From positions 1,054,001-1,118,000 of the forward strand of contig CAVVAJ010000009.1 of the NCBI GenBank assembly GCA_963746255.1: DNA of 64,000 bases. The letters are read 5' to 3'. A program made the position numbers and the translations under genes. Shown piece by piece: positions 35,420-45,653 of this stretch. Each line of letters starts with the position of its first letter. Within the stretch, counting starts at the first letter, position 1. Under the pieces are notes generated by a model, which had not been told where the DNA came from, searched no databases, and saw nothing but the letters and a program-made list of their open reading frames with translations. Source of the stretch: DAOVXM01 sp963746255. Its GTDB lineage: Bacteria; Chloroflexota; Anaerolineae; Anaerolineales; UBA4823.

Positions 35420-36106
35420 ATGAGCGTAAAAGTTACCTGGTATGGACATGCGGTTATGGGCTTGGATGCATCTGGATACAGCATCTTAGTTGACCCTTTT
35501 TTCACCGGAAACCCGGCTGCCAGCACAACTGCTGAAAAAGTTGCGGCCGATTACATTTTGGTTAGCCACGGGCATGGCGATCACATAGGCGATACTATCG
35601 CAATTGCCGAACGCACCAACGCACAGGTCATCGCGAATGCGGAGATCGCTGGTTGGCTGGGGAAAAAGGGGATCAATACCCACCCACAGCATTTAGGAGG
35701 CGGTTACCACCATCCATTCGGTTATCTAAAACTCACCCTTGCCCTGCACGGTTCTGGCCTCCCGGATGGAACATATGGCGGCAACCCAGCAGGATTTCTA
35801 CTCACCACAAAAGAAGACCGAAAAATCTACCTGGCATGCGATACCGGCTTGTTTGGTGACATGGAATTGATCGGTGATGAAGGCATTGACCTGGCGGTAC
35901 TACCAATTGGTGATAATTACACGATGGGGCCTGCGGACGCCTTGCGAGCGGTGAAACTGCTCCGCCCAAAACATGTGATTCCCATCCACTACAACACGTG
36001 GGATTTGATCGCTCAAGATCCCAACGCCTGGGCAGATCAAGTAAAAACCCAGACCGATGCTGCCGTGCATGTCCTGCAGCCGGGTGGCAGCTATACACTT
36101 GAATGA
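35420..36106 (+). CDS. UPF0173 metal-dependent hydrolase (beta-lactamase fold)
   Basis: 228 residues from ATG at 35420, preceded by TAGGAGGAAT. Metallo-beta-lactamase motif VSHGHGDHIGD, further ligands in ACDTGLFGDME and VIPIHYNTW: the exact pattern of the UPF0173 family, about 225-230 residues long. Cytoplasmic. The physiological substrate of the family is not known. It is transcribed alone, divergent from the glycosyltransferase. Confidence 0.93.
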   Translation: MSVKVTWYGHAVMGLDASGYSILVDPFFTGNPAASTTAEKVAADYILVSHGHGDHIGDTIAIAERTNAQVIANAEIAGWLGKKGINTHPQHLGGGYHHPFGYLKLTLALHGSGLPDGTYGGNPAGFLLTTKEDRKIYLACDTGLFGDMELIGDEGIDLAVLPIGDNYTMGPADALRAVKLLRPKHVIPIHYNTWDLIAQDPNAWADQVKTQTDAAVHVLQPGGSYTLE

Positions 36107-36220
36107 TTAAGCGCTGACAGAGCTAAAGCAAACAATCAAAACAAAACGAGCACCCCAACTCAGCTAGCCGGTAGAGATTCTCCTGTTTGGAGTAGAAAAC
36201 TCTGAGTCGATAATCCGAGT

Positions 36221-36233
36221 GAGTTGGTATAAT
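36221..36233 (+). promoter_or_regulatory. Extended -10 promoter element
   Basis: TGGTATAAT (36225-36233), an extended -10 box with no convincing -35, 21 bases before the start of the molybdopterin oxidoreductase gene. GGAGG lies between, at 36244. Confidence 0.45.
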
Positions 36234-36253
36234 TACCTGCATCCGGAGGTATT

Positions 36254-36892
36254 ATGCTGAAGAATTTTTTCAACCGCAGCGAGCAAGAGAATCAGGTTAA
36301 GCAGGAAGGTCGCTTGCCGCCCGGGCAGTCCCTCACACAAAAATTTCCAGTCCTACACTACGGCCCAGTACCGACGTTCCACGCTGCCACATGGGATTTT
36401 CGAGTTTGGGGTGAGGTGGAAGAAGAGGTTACCTGGACCTGGTATGATTTCAACCAACTTCCACGCACTAAGCTGGTCATGGATATCCATTGTGTCACCC
36501 GCTGGAGCAAATTTGATACGGAATGGGAAGGAGTCTCACTGCGCTCGTTAATAGATGCTGGATTAATCCGACCAGCTCCAGGTGCAAAGTATGTGCTGCA
36601 GCATGCTGAATATGGTTTTACTGCCAACCTGCCGCTGAATACCATGTTGGGTGATAATTTCCTCATGGCGACCCATTTCGATGGGGAACCCATAACACCC
36701 GATCATGGCTATCCTTTACGGGGGATTATTGGCCAAATACCCGGCCGAGAAGACCTGGACGTACCATATTTCTGGAAAGGTGCAAAATGGCTGCGCGGCT
36801 TAGAATTCTTACAGGATGACCGGCTGGGATTCTGGGAGCAAGCCGGCTACCATAATGATGCTAATATATGGCGCGAAGAACGCTTCCGCTGA
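36254..36892 (+). CDS. Sulfite oxidase-like molybdopterin oxidoreductase
   Basis: 212 residues, start ATG at 36254 with GGAGG upstream. The molybdopterin domain of the sulfite oxidase/YedY type is seen: the Mo-ligand Cys in MDIHCVTRWSKFD, then GVSLRSLIDAG, DHGYPLRGIIG and KGAKWLRGLEFL. There is no signal peptide or haem domain, and no twin-arginine motif, so it probably acts in the cytoplasm. It is followed 36 bases later by a small membrane protein that may be a partner. Confidence 0.9.
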   Translation: MLKNFFNRSEQENQVKQEGRLPPGQSLTQKFPVLHYGPVPTFHAATWDFRVWGEVEEEVTWTWYDFNQLPRTKLVMDIHCVTRWSKFDTEWEGVSLRSLIDAGLIRPAPGAKYVLQHAEYGFTANLPLNTMLGDNFLMATHFDGEPITPDHGYPLRGIIGQIPGREDLDVPYFWKGAKWLRGLEFLQDDRLGFWEQAGYHNDANIWREERFR

Positions 36893-36928
36893 ACCTGGCT
36901 CGCCTTATTATTCCTACATTACCTACTG

Positions 36929-37237
36929 ATGATAGACTGGTATAACCTCGCAGCAAATGCACTCTGGATCATCGGCTGTGCCATCGCTCTAGCAACCCTG
37001 AGCTTTGCCAGCTTTCAGGCAGCCATGACCAAGCAGAAGTTTACCGCTCACCTAAAACTGCCCGGCATGCAAATTGCCTTAAATCTAGCTGGCATGCTAT
37101 TCTCGCTGGGTTTAGCCGCCACGGATGACAGATTGCTGGTCCAAGTTCTATGGTTAGTCTTCGCAGCTTTATTCTTATTCCAAATGGTAGCTGCTATCAG
37201 ACTGCGGAATAAAAACAGCTCCCCTGACAATCAATAA
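36929..37237 (+). CDS. Small membrane protein, three hydrophobic segments
   Basis: 102 residues with segments at about 8-28, 47-64 and 70-90; no family recognised. Short gap (36 bases) to the molybdopterin oxidoreductase gene suggests one operon and possibly a membrane partner for that enzyme. Confidence 0.65.
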   Translation: MIDWYNLAANALWIIGCAIALATLSFASFQAAMTKQKFTAHLKLPGMQIALNLAGMLFSLGLAATDDRLLVQVLWLVFAALFLFQMVAAIRLRNKNSSPDNQ

Positions 37238-37376
37238 ACTGGCAAAATCTTCAAATTCCTATCCCCGCCGCAATCGGACGGCGTATTACGGAATTTTTCC
37301 CCTTCGGGTACAGATTTTGCTAAAACTTGGAACCCGCGTAGCAAACTGCGGAGTATTCCATTTTGAATAAATTTGA

Positions 37377-38345
37377 TCAATTGGAATCAAATTGCTTGGT
37401 TCTACCACCTGGTTCAATTTTTATACATTCACCGCGCTTCACCTGAAAGTGATCCAAATCGCGCGCAACGCGTGTGTTGGGGAACACATCCTGTGCTTCC
37501 TGCAAAACTTCACGCTCGCGATAGCGCCGCGAAATATGTGTGAGGATTAGACTGCTGATGCCGGCATCACGCGCTAATTCAGCAGCCTGGCGTGCCGTTA
37601 AATGGGCAAAGTCACGCGCTAATTCTGATTCTTGTTCTATGTAGGTAGATTCAATCACTAACGTGTCTGCTCCCTGGCAAATTTCAACCAGCTCTGCTAC
37701 TCGTCCCACATCACCGACATGCAGCAAACGCGTTCCAGGTCGTTCTTCTCCTAACACTTGGTCAGGGTGAATCGTTCTCCCATCCGGCAGGGTCACTTGC
37801 CGGCCATTTACCAGCTCGCGACGCCATGGACCAGGCGGTATGCGGAGTTCATCAGCTTTTTCCGCCAGGAAGGGCCGGCGAGCTTTTTCTTCAAATTGGT
37901 AGCCGAAACAGTCCGGTCCCCGGTGGTACACCTGAAACGCCGTTACCCGGAAATCGCCTTGCTCGAAAACCACCCCCGGCTTGATCTCTACCATATTTAT
38001 TTCCATCGGCGGTTTTGCACCCCGCAGCACTACCCCATAAAGCAGATCATGGATCCGATCCAATGCCCAGCGGCCGCCGTAAATCTCTAGCTTGTCAATC
38101 GCTTCCCAACGAGAAAATGTGGACAATAATCCAGCTAAACCCAATATGTGGTCCAAGTGTCCGTGGGTGATTAAGATGCGGTTGAGCCGTTTGAATCCGA
38201 TACCTGCCCGAAGGATTTGGCGCTGGGTCCCTTCGCCGCAGTCGATCAAAAAACGGTATTCATTATGCATCACCACTTGAGCCGACAAACCACGATAAAT
38301 CGATGGTGCTGAGGCTGAAGTACCTAGGAACACGATTTCGAACAA
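37377..38345 (-). CDS. rnz: Ribonuclease Z (tRNA 3' endonuclease)
   Basis: 322 residues from TTG at 38345 (FEIVFLGTSASAPS); the open frame continues upstream but that part has no similarity. RNase Z signatures: LIDCGEGTQRQI, the metal site THGHLDHILGL, VYHRGPDCFGYQFEE, LLHVGDVGR, ESTYIEQESELA and LTHISRRY. It trims the 3' end of pre-tRNAs. Length fits the family (300-330). Confidence 0.93.
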   Translation of the reverse strand: MFEIVFLGTSASAPSIYRGLSAQVVMHNEYRFLIDCGEGTQRQILRAGIGFKRLNRILITHGHLDHILGLAGLLSTFSRWEAIDKLEIYGGRWALDRIHDLLYGVVLRGAKPPMEINMVEIKPGVVFEQGDFRVTAFQVYHRGPDCFGYQFEEKARRPFLAEKADELRIPPGPWRRELVNGRQVTLPDGRTIHPDQVLGEERPGTRLLHVGDVGRVAELVEICQGADTLVIESTYIEQESELARDFAHLTARQAAELARDAGISSLILTHISRRYREREVLQEAQDVFPNTRVARDLDHFQVKRGECIKIEPGGRTKQFDSN

Positions 38346-38563
38346 TGTGGCTGCCTCTCTCTTTGGGGGTATGGTATGTTCTATCGGTATTGCTGAAGTT
38401 GATCCAAGTGGAATGTTTATTGTACCCCATCCGTACATCGTTACACTGCAAACGGGTTGGTTATCCCGCTCATAGAGAATGATCACAGAATTATGCCCAC
38501 TTTCCCTTGATCGACTACAATTCACCGGGAGGCCAGCGTGATTATTAATCCGACCATTTGTGC

Positions 38564-38569
38564 TATAAT
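38564..38569 (+). promoter_or_regulatory. Probable -10 element for ftsK
   Basis: Perfect TATAAT, 63 bases before the ftsK start. The -35 region is poor, so this is a tentative assignment. Confidence 0.4.
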
Positions 38570-38631
38570 AACGGCTGTTCGAGAACCGCTCCTCGAACGT
38601 ATGATTTATATACTGCAAAAACAACCGCGCC

Positions 38632-40948
38632 ATGGCCCGTAAATCCACCAAGAGCACATCCAAGAAAACAACTTCCCGCCGGAAACCTGCCTCGGGGCGT
38701 AGTCGTACGACAAAATCGACTGCCGCAAAAAAGAGTTCACCGACCAAATCAACCAAAGCGGAGACAGCTTCCCCTCAATCCCCTCGTCTAACATTAGATC
38801 GCAAACTGGACATTGCCGGGATCGTCCTAGCTTTCACCGGCTTGCTTACACTGCTATCTCTGCTTTCAGCGAGCCGCAGTGTATTAACGAGCAGTTGGGT
38901 TAGCATTCTGCCGCGTCACCTTTGGTTGGGGCATCTACATATTGCCTGGGGTACTGATAGGCAGTGGAATCTGGCTCATCGTGCGTAAATTTGATCGAGT
39001 TCCACGACCATCGATTGAGCGCGTCGTCGGATTGTTTGTTATTCTCATCATCACTCAAGCCGTACTCCACATTGTGTTCCTGCCGCGCAATTCTGATGAA
39101 GCATTTGCCCTTGCATCAATAGGTGAGGGAGGCGGGTACACCGGCGCGCTCGGTTTAAGTGTCTTGCAGACCGCCTTCGGTCTTGGAGGTGCCGCGATAA
39201 CCCTTGCAGCTGGCTTGTTAATCGCCTTATCGCTCACCCTGGACAAGTCGGTGCCAAGTTTATTCGCCTGGCTGCCAGCTGGGATCAACCACTTCCAGGA
39301 TGCATTGGATGAATACCGCACACAAAGAACAGCGAAAGCCCGCGAACAAATGGTACTGGAAGCCTACCCGCATCCGGTTCCTGCCTCAGAACAGGAAATC
39401 ATGGGGCAAGATTCTCCCGCCCAAAGCCCTGCTCTGTACACCACAGCCGCCAATGCGCCGCGCGAGTGGGTCTTGCCAGCGCTTGCTGACATCCTCGATG
39501 AAGGTGGTGAAGTTGCTTACGATGACGATATCGACCGCCAACGCGCGCGGCTGATCGAGGAGACCCTTGGTTCATTCGGCGCGCCTGCCCGGGTGGTAGA
39601 GATCAGCCGCGGTCCTACCATCACCCAATTTGGCGTCGAACCTGATTTCATCGAATCGCGCAGTGGGCGCACCCGTGTTAGGGTGGGTAAGATTGCCTCA
39701 CTTGCCGACGACCTTGCACTGGCTTTATCTGCCCGCCGGATCCGTATTCAAGCACCCGTCCCGGGCAAGGGGTTCGTTGGTATTGAAGTACCTAACGATG
39801 AAATCAGCGTGGTTGCGGTTCGCGATGTGCTCGAGAGCGATGCTTTCAAACGGCTCAAGTCACCGCTGCGTTTCGCGCTGGGACAGGATGTGGGAGGCAT
39901 GGCGGTTGCTGCAGACCTAGCGGCGATGCCGCACTTGCTCATCGCCGGCGCGACAGGCTCCGGAAAGTCGGTGTGCGTCAACTCCTTGATATCCTGCTTG
40001 CTGTTAATGAACACGCCCGATGATTTACGCCTGCTGATGGTAGATCCGAAACGGGTTGAGTTAACTGGTTATAACGGCATCCCCCACCTGCTAGCACCCG
40101 TTGTAGTTGAGTTAGAGCGCGTCGTTGGTGCGCTGCAGTGGATTACTCGCGAGATGGATAAACGCTACCATAAGCTTGCCCAAGCAGGCTGCCGCAATAT
40201 CAAGGATTACAACACGCAGCTGGAAGCCGCTGGGGCGAAGAAGCTGCCATATTTAGTAGTCATCATCGACGAATTAGCTGACTTGATGATGCTAGCCCCG
40301 GATGAGACCGAGCGCACACTCACCCGTCTCGCCCAGTTAGCGCGAGCCACCGGTATCCACCTGGTGATCGCTACGCAGCGTCCATCCGTCGACGTAGTCA
40401 CCGGTCTGATCAAAGCAAATTTCCCCGCCCGCATCGCCTTTGCTGTCGCGTCAGGTGTGGACAGCCGGGTGATACTGGACCAACCCGGAGCAGAACGGTT
40501 GTTAGGAAGAGGGGATATGCTCTTTCAAGCGCCGGATGCACCGGCCCCTAACCGCCTGCAGGGCACGTATGTATCCGAGCCAGAGATCCAGCGCCTGGTG
40601 AGCTACTGGCTGAGCTTTGCTGGCACCCTCTCACCAGGCGCGACAGTCAGCGGAGGCGCAGTCGACGCCTTACCGGGTAATCTCCCATTGAAGCAGATAC
40701 CGCTCTGGGAGGAGATGGAAAGCGAGCAAAACCAGGACCCGCTGTATCACGAAGCAGTTGCGCTCGCACGACGTCAGGGACGTGCTTCAATTTCTATGTT
40801 CCAGCGGCGGTTGCGGATTGGCTATACCCGTTCTGCACGGCTGGTGGATTTCATGGAGGCGAATGGAGTCGTTGGACCCCCGGACCCAGGCACAGGGACA
40901 CGCGAGATACTGGATTATGGCCCTGCAGCCCCACCTGTAGATGAATAA
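38632..40948 (+). CDS. ftsK: DNA translocase FtsK/SpoIIIE, disrupted by a frameshift near 38914
   Basis: The first frame (38632 to about 38914) gives a Lys/Ser-rich N-terminus and one membrane segment (IAGIVLAFTGLLTLLSLL). At the CTGCCGCG near 38914 the frame must move by one; then TFGWGIYILPGVLIGSG and further membrane helices continue in the second frame to 40948. The motor domain is intact: AGATGSGKSVCVNSLI (Walker A), VVIIDELADLMM (Walker B), IATQRPSVDVVTGLIKANF, and a winged-helix gamma domain at the end (ASISMFQRRLRIGYTRSARL). FtsK pumps DNA at the division septum. Because ftsK is normally needed, a sequence error is the simplest explanation for the shift. Confidence 0.9.
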
Positions 40949-41022
40949 ATTCCACAAATCGACATGTTTCTGTCATTATTAACATTCGCTCATCACCTCT
41001 CAGCCCATCCAAACCGCGATGA

Positions 41023-41028
41023 TATAAT
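41023..41028 (+). promoter_or_regulatory. Extended -10 element giving a leaderless start
   Basis: TGATATAAT (41020-41028) ends six bases before the ATG at 41035, so transcription would start at or next to the start codon. Confidence 0.45.
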
Positions 41029-41034
41029 CCGCCC

Positions 41035-42354
41035 ATGCCTAGGCGTGTCATCCTGCTGGCGATCTTGGGGATCGTTTCCGTTTGCTTAATTGGGGTAGCA
41101 GCTTATAACTATCCCCCAATTCATGAACGCGCTAGTTGGCGACTGGAAGCGCTGCTCTCCCAGGCTTTTTACGCTCTCAACCCACCCCAAAAAGCTGTTT
41201 TTATTCCCCAACATGTACAAACAGACCTGCCTGGCACCCAGGGTAGCGCGCTTGATCCGCTCCCAGAAAAGACTGCCACACAGATTTCAACTTCGACACC
41301 AACGCCAGTAGTAGCCACAGCTACCCCACTTCCGACATATACCCCCACGCTGACACCGACCCCGATTCCGACCAGCATGACCTTAAGTGGGCTCACCCAC
41401 GAATACCAGCAAATGAACAACTGCGGGCCGGCAACTCTATCCACGCTGCTTTCCTACTGGGGTTGGGTTGGCGACCAGCGCGATACGCGCGCCTATCTGC
41501 GCCCTAATTTTGCAGATATAGATGACAAGAATGTCAATCCTGATGAGTTGGCTGACTTCATCGAAACACAAACCGAACTGAAAGCAGCCGTGCGCGTTGG
41601 CGGCGATATTGAACTGCTAAAGCGCTTCATCGCGGCGGGTTTTCCAGTCATCATTGAAAAAGGATTCCAACCTCCTAAGGAAGACTGGATGGGCCACTAC
41701 CAAGTCATCAATGGGTATGATGACGAACGCATGCGCTTCCTGACACAGGACTCGTACATCATGGCTGATTTCCCATTACCGTATGAGCAGCTGAGTGAGC
41801 GCTGGTGGCGAGATTTCAACCACGTCTACCTGGTCGCTTATCCGGCGGCTCGGGAAGCGGAGATAATGGGGATTCTACGTGCTGAAAGTGATCCGGTTGC
41901 CAACTACCAACATGCCGCCCAGCGCGCCCAGGGTGAGATCAATCGTTTGACCGGCCGCGACCTGTATTTCGCCTGGTACAACCTCGGCTCCAACTTAGTC
42001 GCTTTAGGTGAATACAATCCGGCCGCTGAGGCATACGACCAGGCGTTTACAATCTATGCTGCGCTGCCGGAAAATGAGCGCCCATGGCGTATGCTTTGGT
42101 ATCAAACCGGCCCTTATCAAGCTTACTACCAGACCGGCCGCTACCAGGATGTGATCAACCTGGCCAACACAACACTTTCATATTTCAGACAGCCAATCCT
42201 GGAGGAGACCCTATACTGGCGGGGTCTGGCCAAAGAGGCCAGCGGTGATCATGAAGGTGCGCTCTCCGACCTGCAAAAAGCTGTCGAGATCAATCCCACA
42301 TCCACCGCTGCTCAAGATTATTTAGAGCAGATGCTAGCTGCTGCTCCAGGGTAG
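41035..42354 (+). CDS. Exported C39-like peptidase with TPR domain (paralogue 1)
   Basis: 439 residues. N-terminal membrane segment (about 5-24), Thr/Pro-rich linker (about 85-120), C39-like cysteine peptidase domain (Cys in QMNNCGPATLSTLLSYWGW, His in MGHYQVINGYD, Asp in LTQDSYIM), and TPR-like helices at the C-terminus (YFAWYNLGSNLVALGEYNPA; LYWRGLAKEASGDHEGALSD). C39 domains cleave double-Gly leader peptides or act as papain-like hydrolases; here no ABC transporter is fused, so a surface role is likelier. Next gene is a paralogue. Confidence 0.87.
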   Translation: MPRRVILLAILGIVSVCLIGVAAYNYPPIHERASWRLEALLSQAFYALNPPQKAVFIPQHVQTDLPGTQGSALDPLPEKTATQISTSTPTPVVATATPLPTYTPTLTPTPIPTSMTLSGLTHEYQQMNNCGPATLSTLLSYWGWVGDQRDTRAYLRPNFADIDDKNVNPDELADFIETQTELKAAVRVGGDIELLKRFIAAGFPVIIEKGFQPPKEDWMGHYQVINGYDDERMRFLTQDSYIMADFPLPYEQLSERWWRDFNHVYLVAYPAAREAEIMGILRAESDPVANYQHAAQRAQGEINRLTGRDLYFAWYNLGSNLVALGEYNPAAEAYDQAFTIYAALPENERPWRMLWYQTGPYQAYYQTGRYQDVINLANTTLSYFRQPILEETLYWRGLAKEASGDHEGALSDLQKAVEINPTSTAAQDYLEQMLAAAPG

Positions 42355-42435
42355 ATGAGCGACCGGTGGTAGAGGGATTTCGCGCTGTGATTTCATCCGT
42401 TAACTGCAGCGAAAGAGGTATAACTAGAAGATCGT

Positions 42436-43782
42436 ATGATGAGTAAACGAATTCTCTCCATCTTCGCGGCCATACTATTGGGTATGGTTCTTCTTGTTGT
42501 TATCTATAACCTACCGCCAGTGAAACAACGGTTGGCTTGGCGCGTAGATAACCTGCGCACCCAGGTGCGTTATGCGCTCAATCCACCCGATGAAGCTATA
42601 TTTTTACCTCAGGAGAGCACACCTGCACCCGCAGCGCCTGCCACGGAAACATCGATTCCCACCCCACAACCGGCAACAGCCACGCTTACAGGTCCTACCG
42701 CAACTCGGGAACCTTCCCCCACACCAACGCTGACTTCCACACCGCTGCCAGAGAAAGCAGCCTTAGACGGGGTTGTCTACGTCGACCAGCACAACCGCTG
42801 GAACTATTGTGGGCCAGCCAACCTGACCATGGCGCTGAATTTCTGGGGTTGGGAAGGTGATCGTGATGATGTGGCTGCAGTGGTTAAACCAGGGATCGAG
42901 GACCCTAACCTCGATTTTATCCAGCGCGGCAAACTCGACAAGAATGTCATGCCGTATGAGATGCTGGATTTCGTACGCGACTATACAGACTACAATATCG
43001 TCGTACGCTCAGGCGGTGACCTTGAGCTGGTCAAGAATTTAATCGCAAACGGTTTCCCTGTGCTGATCGAAAAAGGCTACTACGAAGCCGATTACACCGG
43101 GAAAATCGCCTGGTTGGGACACTATTTATTCGTGACTGGCTACGACGAGACCCAGGGCGCGTTCATTGTTCAAGATGCGTACCTTAAACCCGGCCAAGAC
43201 ATGCTGAGTGATTATGAGTCCTTTACCGAAGGGTGGCGGTCGTTCAACTACCTCATTATGGTAATCTACCCACCGGAGCGGGAGACCGAAGTCTTCAGCA
43301 TATTGGGACCCTGGGCAGACCCGAGCTGGGCAGACCAGCATGCACTCGAAACCGCGGTGGCCGAATCCGAGCAGCTTACTGGGATCGACGAATTCTTCGC
43401 CTGGTTCAATCAGGGCACCAGCCTGGTGAATTTGGGGCAGTATGGCGAGGCTGCTGGAGCTTACGACCGGGCTTTCCAGCTCTACTCGCTATTAGGGAGC
43501 GATGATACCCAGCGTCCTTACCGCATCATGTGGTACCAGACCGGGCCCTACTGGGCATACTTTTATTCTGGCCGCTACCAGGACACTATTAATTTAGCAG
43601 AGACCACTCTCTACGAAACGATCTCCGAACCAACGCTCGAAGAGAGCCTCTACTGGCGCGGCCAGGCTTACCTGGCGTTGGGACAAACCGAGAACGCCCT
43701 GGCAGATTTTCGCGAGAGCGTACGGCTGAACCCAAATTTCACCGCCGGGATCCAAATGCTTAGCCAGCTTGGAGCGTATTAA
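42436..43782 (+). CDS. Exported C39-like peptidase with TPR domain (paralogue 2)
   Basis: 448 residues with the same layout as the preceding gene: membrane segment (about 6-24), matching NLPPVKQRLAWRVDNL and RYALNPPDEAIFLPQ, Thr/Pro linker, C39-like domain (NYCGPANLTMALNFWGWEGD, WLGHYLFVTGYD, VQDAYL) and TPR-like tail. Tandem duplication is plain from the shared order of motifs (MWYQTGPY.AY..GRYQD). The stop lies four bases before the sbcD start. Confidence 0.87.
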   Translation: MMSKRILSIFAAILLGMVLLVVIYNLPPVKQRLAWRVDNLRTQVRYALNPPDEAIFLPQESTPAPAAPATETSIPTPQPATATLTGPTATREPSPTPTLTSTPLPEKAALDGVVYVDQHNRWNYCGPANLTMALNFWGWEGDRDDVAAVVKPGIEDPNLDFIQRGKLDKNVMPYEMLDFVRDYTDYNIVVRSGGDLELVKNLIANGFPVLIEKGYYEADYTGKIAWLGHYLFVTGYDETQGAFIVQDAYLKPGQDMLSDYESFTEGWRSFNYLIMVIYPPERETEVFSILGPWADPSWADQHALETAVAESEQLTGIDEFFAWFNQGTSLVNLGQYGEAAGAYDRAFQLYSLLGSDDTQRPYRIMWYQTGPYWAYFYSGRYQDTINLAETTLYETISEPTLEESLYWRGQAYLALGQTENALADFRESVRLNPNFTAGIQMLSQLGAY

Positions 43783-43786
43783 ACCG

Positions 43787-45019
43787 ATGCCAACCATCTT
43801 GCACTTTGCCGATGCCCATATCGATATCGCCAACTATGGCCGACACGATCCCTACAGCGGTCTGCCGATGCGAGTGATGGATTACCTGAAATCGCTCGAT
43901 GAAATTATTGATACTGCGATCGCTGAAAAGGTTGACCTGGTGCTCTTTGCCGGTGACGCATATAAAGACCGCAACCCCGCACCGACTTTCCAGCGCGAGT
44001 GGGGACGGCGGATCATGCGGCTCTCGCATGCGGGTATCCCCACACTATTATTGGTTGGCAATCATGATCTATCCCCAGCACTAGGGCGTGCGCATGCCTT
44101 AGAATCCTTCGATACGCTCGAAGTACCGTACGTGCGCGTGCTAGACCAGCCCACATTCCTGGGTCCAGCGGAGCTTGGTGACCTGCCGATCCAAGTGATC
44201 GCGCTGCCTTGGATCGCACGCTCGGGATTGCTCGCTCATCTGGGCATCTCTGCCAGCGAGCCTGGAAAAGTATTCGCCCAGATTGAAGAACGCATCGCGG
44301 AACTCGTCTCCGGCTGGTTAGAAAGTGCAGATCCGAACCTGCCCACGATCTTAACCGCCCATGCATCGGTGCAGGGCGCCCAATACGGCAACGAGCGCAC
44401 TGTCATGTTAGGCGGCGATCTGGTGCTGTCCGGTGCTCTGGTGCGTGATCCGCGCTTGGACTATGTCGCCTTGGGACATATCCACAAACCACAAGATCTC
44501 CATCCAGATGCCCACCCCCCGGTCATCTATCCGGGCTCGATCGAACGCGTCGATTTCGGCGAAGCCCAGGATGACAAGTTCTTTGTGGTAGCGGAAGTGA
44601 ACAAAGGAAATGCCCAGGTCGAATGGCGCCAGCTCAAGGATATTCGTCCTTTTATTGACATCGTCTATCGTCTGGAATCAGCAGATGAGGTGACTGAACA
44701 GCTGAGAGGCGTTTTTCCACCTGCGGAAGAGCTGGCAGGTGCGATTGTCCGCTTCACGCTTGACTACCCGCGTGACTGGGAAAGCCTGATCGATGAAGCC
44801 GCCCTGCATGATCTCGCTCAGGACACCTTCGAGTTTCGCTTGGTCAAAAGACCGCAGATTGATACTCGTATCCGCTTGCCAGAAGATAAGGCGGTCGGTA
44901 GTCTCAGCGCCGTCGAACTGCTCGAGCTCTACTGGCGGGCAAGCCATACAGATCCGGAAGAGATAGAACAATTATCTGGGCTAGCACAAAACATTATCCG
45001 GGATGCGCAGCCATTGTAG
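43787..45019 (+). CDS. sbcD: SbcD-type exonuclease (Mre11-like metallophosphoesterase)
   Basis: 410 residues from ATG at 43787 (MPTILHFADAH); the longer frame would overlap the previous gene. The five phosphoesterase motifs are present: FADAHID, FAGDAYKDRNP, LVGNHDLS, LTAHASVQG and ALGHIHKPQ. The C-terminal part (about 280-410) is the capping domain. SbcD is the nuclease subunit of SbcCD, which opens hairpins and trims DNA ends. The partner gene sbcC lies 5.4 kb further on instead of next to it. Confidence 0.9.
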   Translation: MPTILHFADAHIDIANYGRHDPYSGLPMRVMDYLKSLDEIIDTAIAEKVDLVLFAGDAYKDRNPAPTFQREWGRRIMRLSHAGIPTLLLVGNHDLSPALGRAHALESFDTLEVPYVRVLDQPTFLGPAELGDLPIQVIALPWIARSGLLAHLGISASEPGKVFAQIEERIAELVSGWLESADPNLPTILTAHASVQGAQYGNERTVMLGGDLVLSGALVRDPRLDYVALGHIHKPQDLHPDAHPPVIYPGSIERVDFGEAQDDKFFVVAEVNKGNAQVEWRQLKDIRPFIDIVYRLESADEVTEQLRGVFPPAEELAGAIVRFTLDYPRDWESLIDEAALHDLAQDTFEFRLVKRPQIDTRIRLPEDKAVGSLSAVELLELYWRASHTDPEEIEQLSGLAQNIIRDAQPL

Positions 45020-45055
45020 CAATCAATCATTGAAATATTCTTGAGCATACCAACT

Positions 45056-45100
45056 CAAAACGGCTGCCCGGAAATGGGCAGCCGTTTAGGTTTTCTGAAG
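45056..45100 (+). terminator. Rho-independent terminator after sbcD
   Basis: AACGGCTGCCC and GGGCAGCCGTT form an 11-bp stem with a 6-base loop (45059-45086), followed by TAGGTTTTC. It also lies downstream of the convergent lipoprotein gene and could serve both. Confidence 0.8.
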
Positions 45101-45122
45101 GTCAGGTTGTGACCGCAGGGGA

Positions 45123-45653
45123 TCAGGGTGGGTGGTAGATTCCCTTGGTTGGTTTGATCAAGGGGTATTTTTGCGGCTCGTCCTGCTCACACAGGAACGG
45201 CTCTCGACCGCTACCGCTGTGGTAGGCATAATCCCGGTCTGCAACACGTAAAACGATCAGGGTGCCATCTTCCTGTACTTGCTGGTAGAGCATATCCGGC
45301 TGCGGGCAGCCCAGGCTGGCATCCGGCCAGACAACCGCCTCAGCGCTGACCAGCGTGATCTCAGCTGGTGCAATATCCAGCCGCTCTGCCAGGTCCACGA
45401 TTGCCAGCGCGATCAGCGGTTCAAGATTGGGGGCCACATTTGTTAGGGGTTCCGGATTGGTCTCCAATTCAAAGGTCTCCTTGGCATGTTCTGGTGAACT
45501 ATCTGGTACGGCTTGCAACGTGGTCTCAATAACCAAGGACTGTTCATCAGCTAGAATTGTCGCGACGCCGCTGTCTAAATCATCCTGCAGCGCCTGGCTG
45601 CAGCCAGCCAGGATTATTACCAAACCAATAATCACTATGGAATACCTGCGCAT
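45123..45653 (-). CDS. Hypothetical lipoprotein
   Basis: 176 residues from ATG at 45653 with GGGAG upstream (a longer in-frame start exists at 45674). Lipobox LAGC. The C-terminal half carries AVVWPDASLGCPQPDMLY and an YHSGSG..PFLCE pattern that recurs in hypothetical proteins of Chloroflexota and cyanobacteria (recall, not checked). Function unknown. Confidence 0.75.
   Translation of the reverse strand: MRRYSIVIIGLVIILAGCSQALQDDLDSGVATILADEQSLVIETTLQAVPDSSPEHAKETFELETNPEPLTNVAPNLEPLIALAIVDLAERLDIAPAEITLVSAEAVVWPDASLGCPQPDMLYQQVQEDGTLIVLRVADRDYAYHSGSGREPFLCEQDEPQKYPLIKPTKGIYHPP

Noticed and set aside
38346..38756. 137-residue N-terminal extension of RNase Z
   Set aside because: It would overlap ftsK and its promoter, and RNase Z proteins begin at the FLGTSAS strand.
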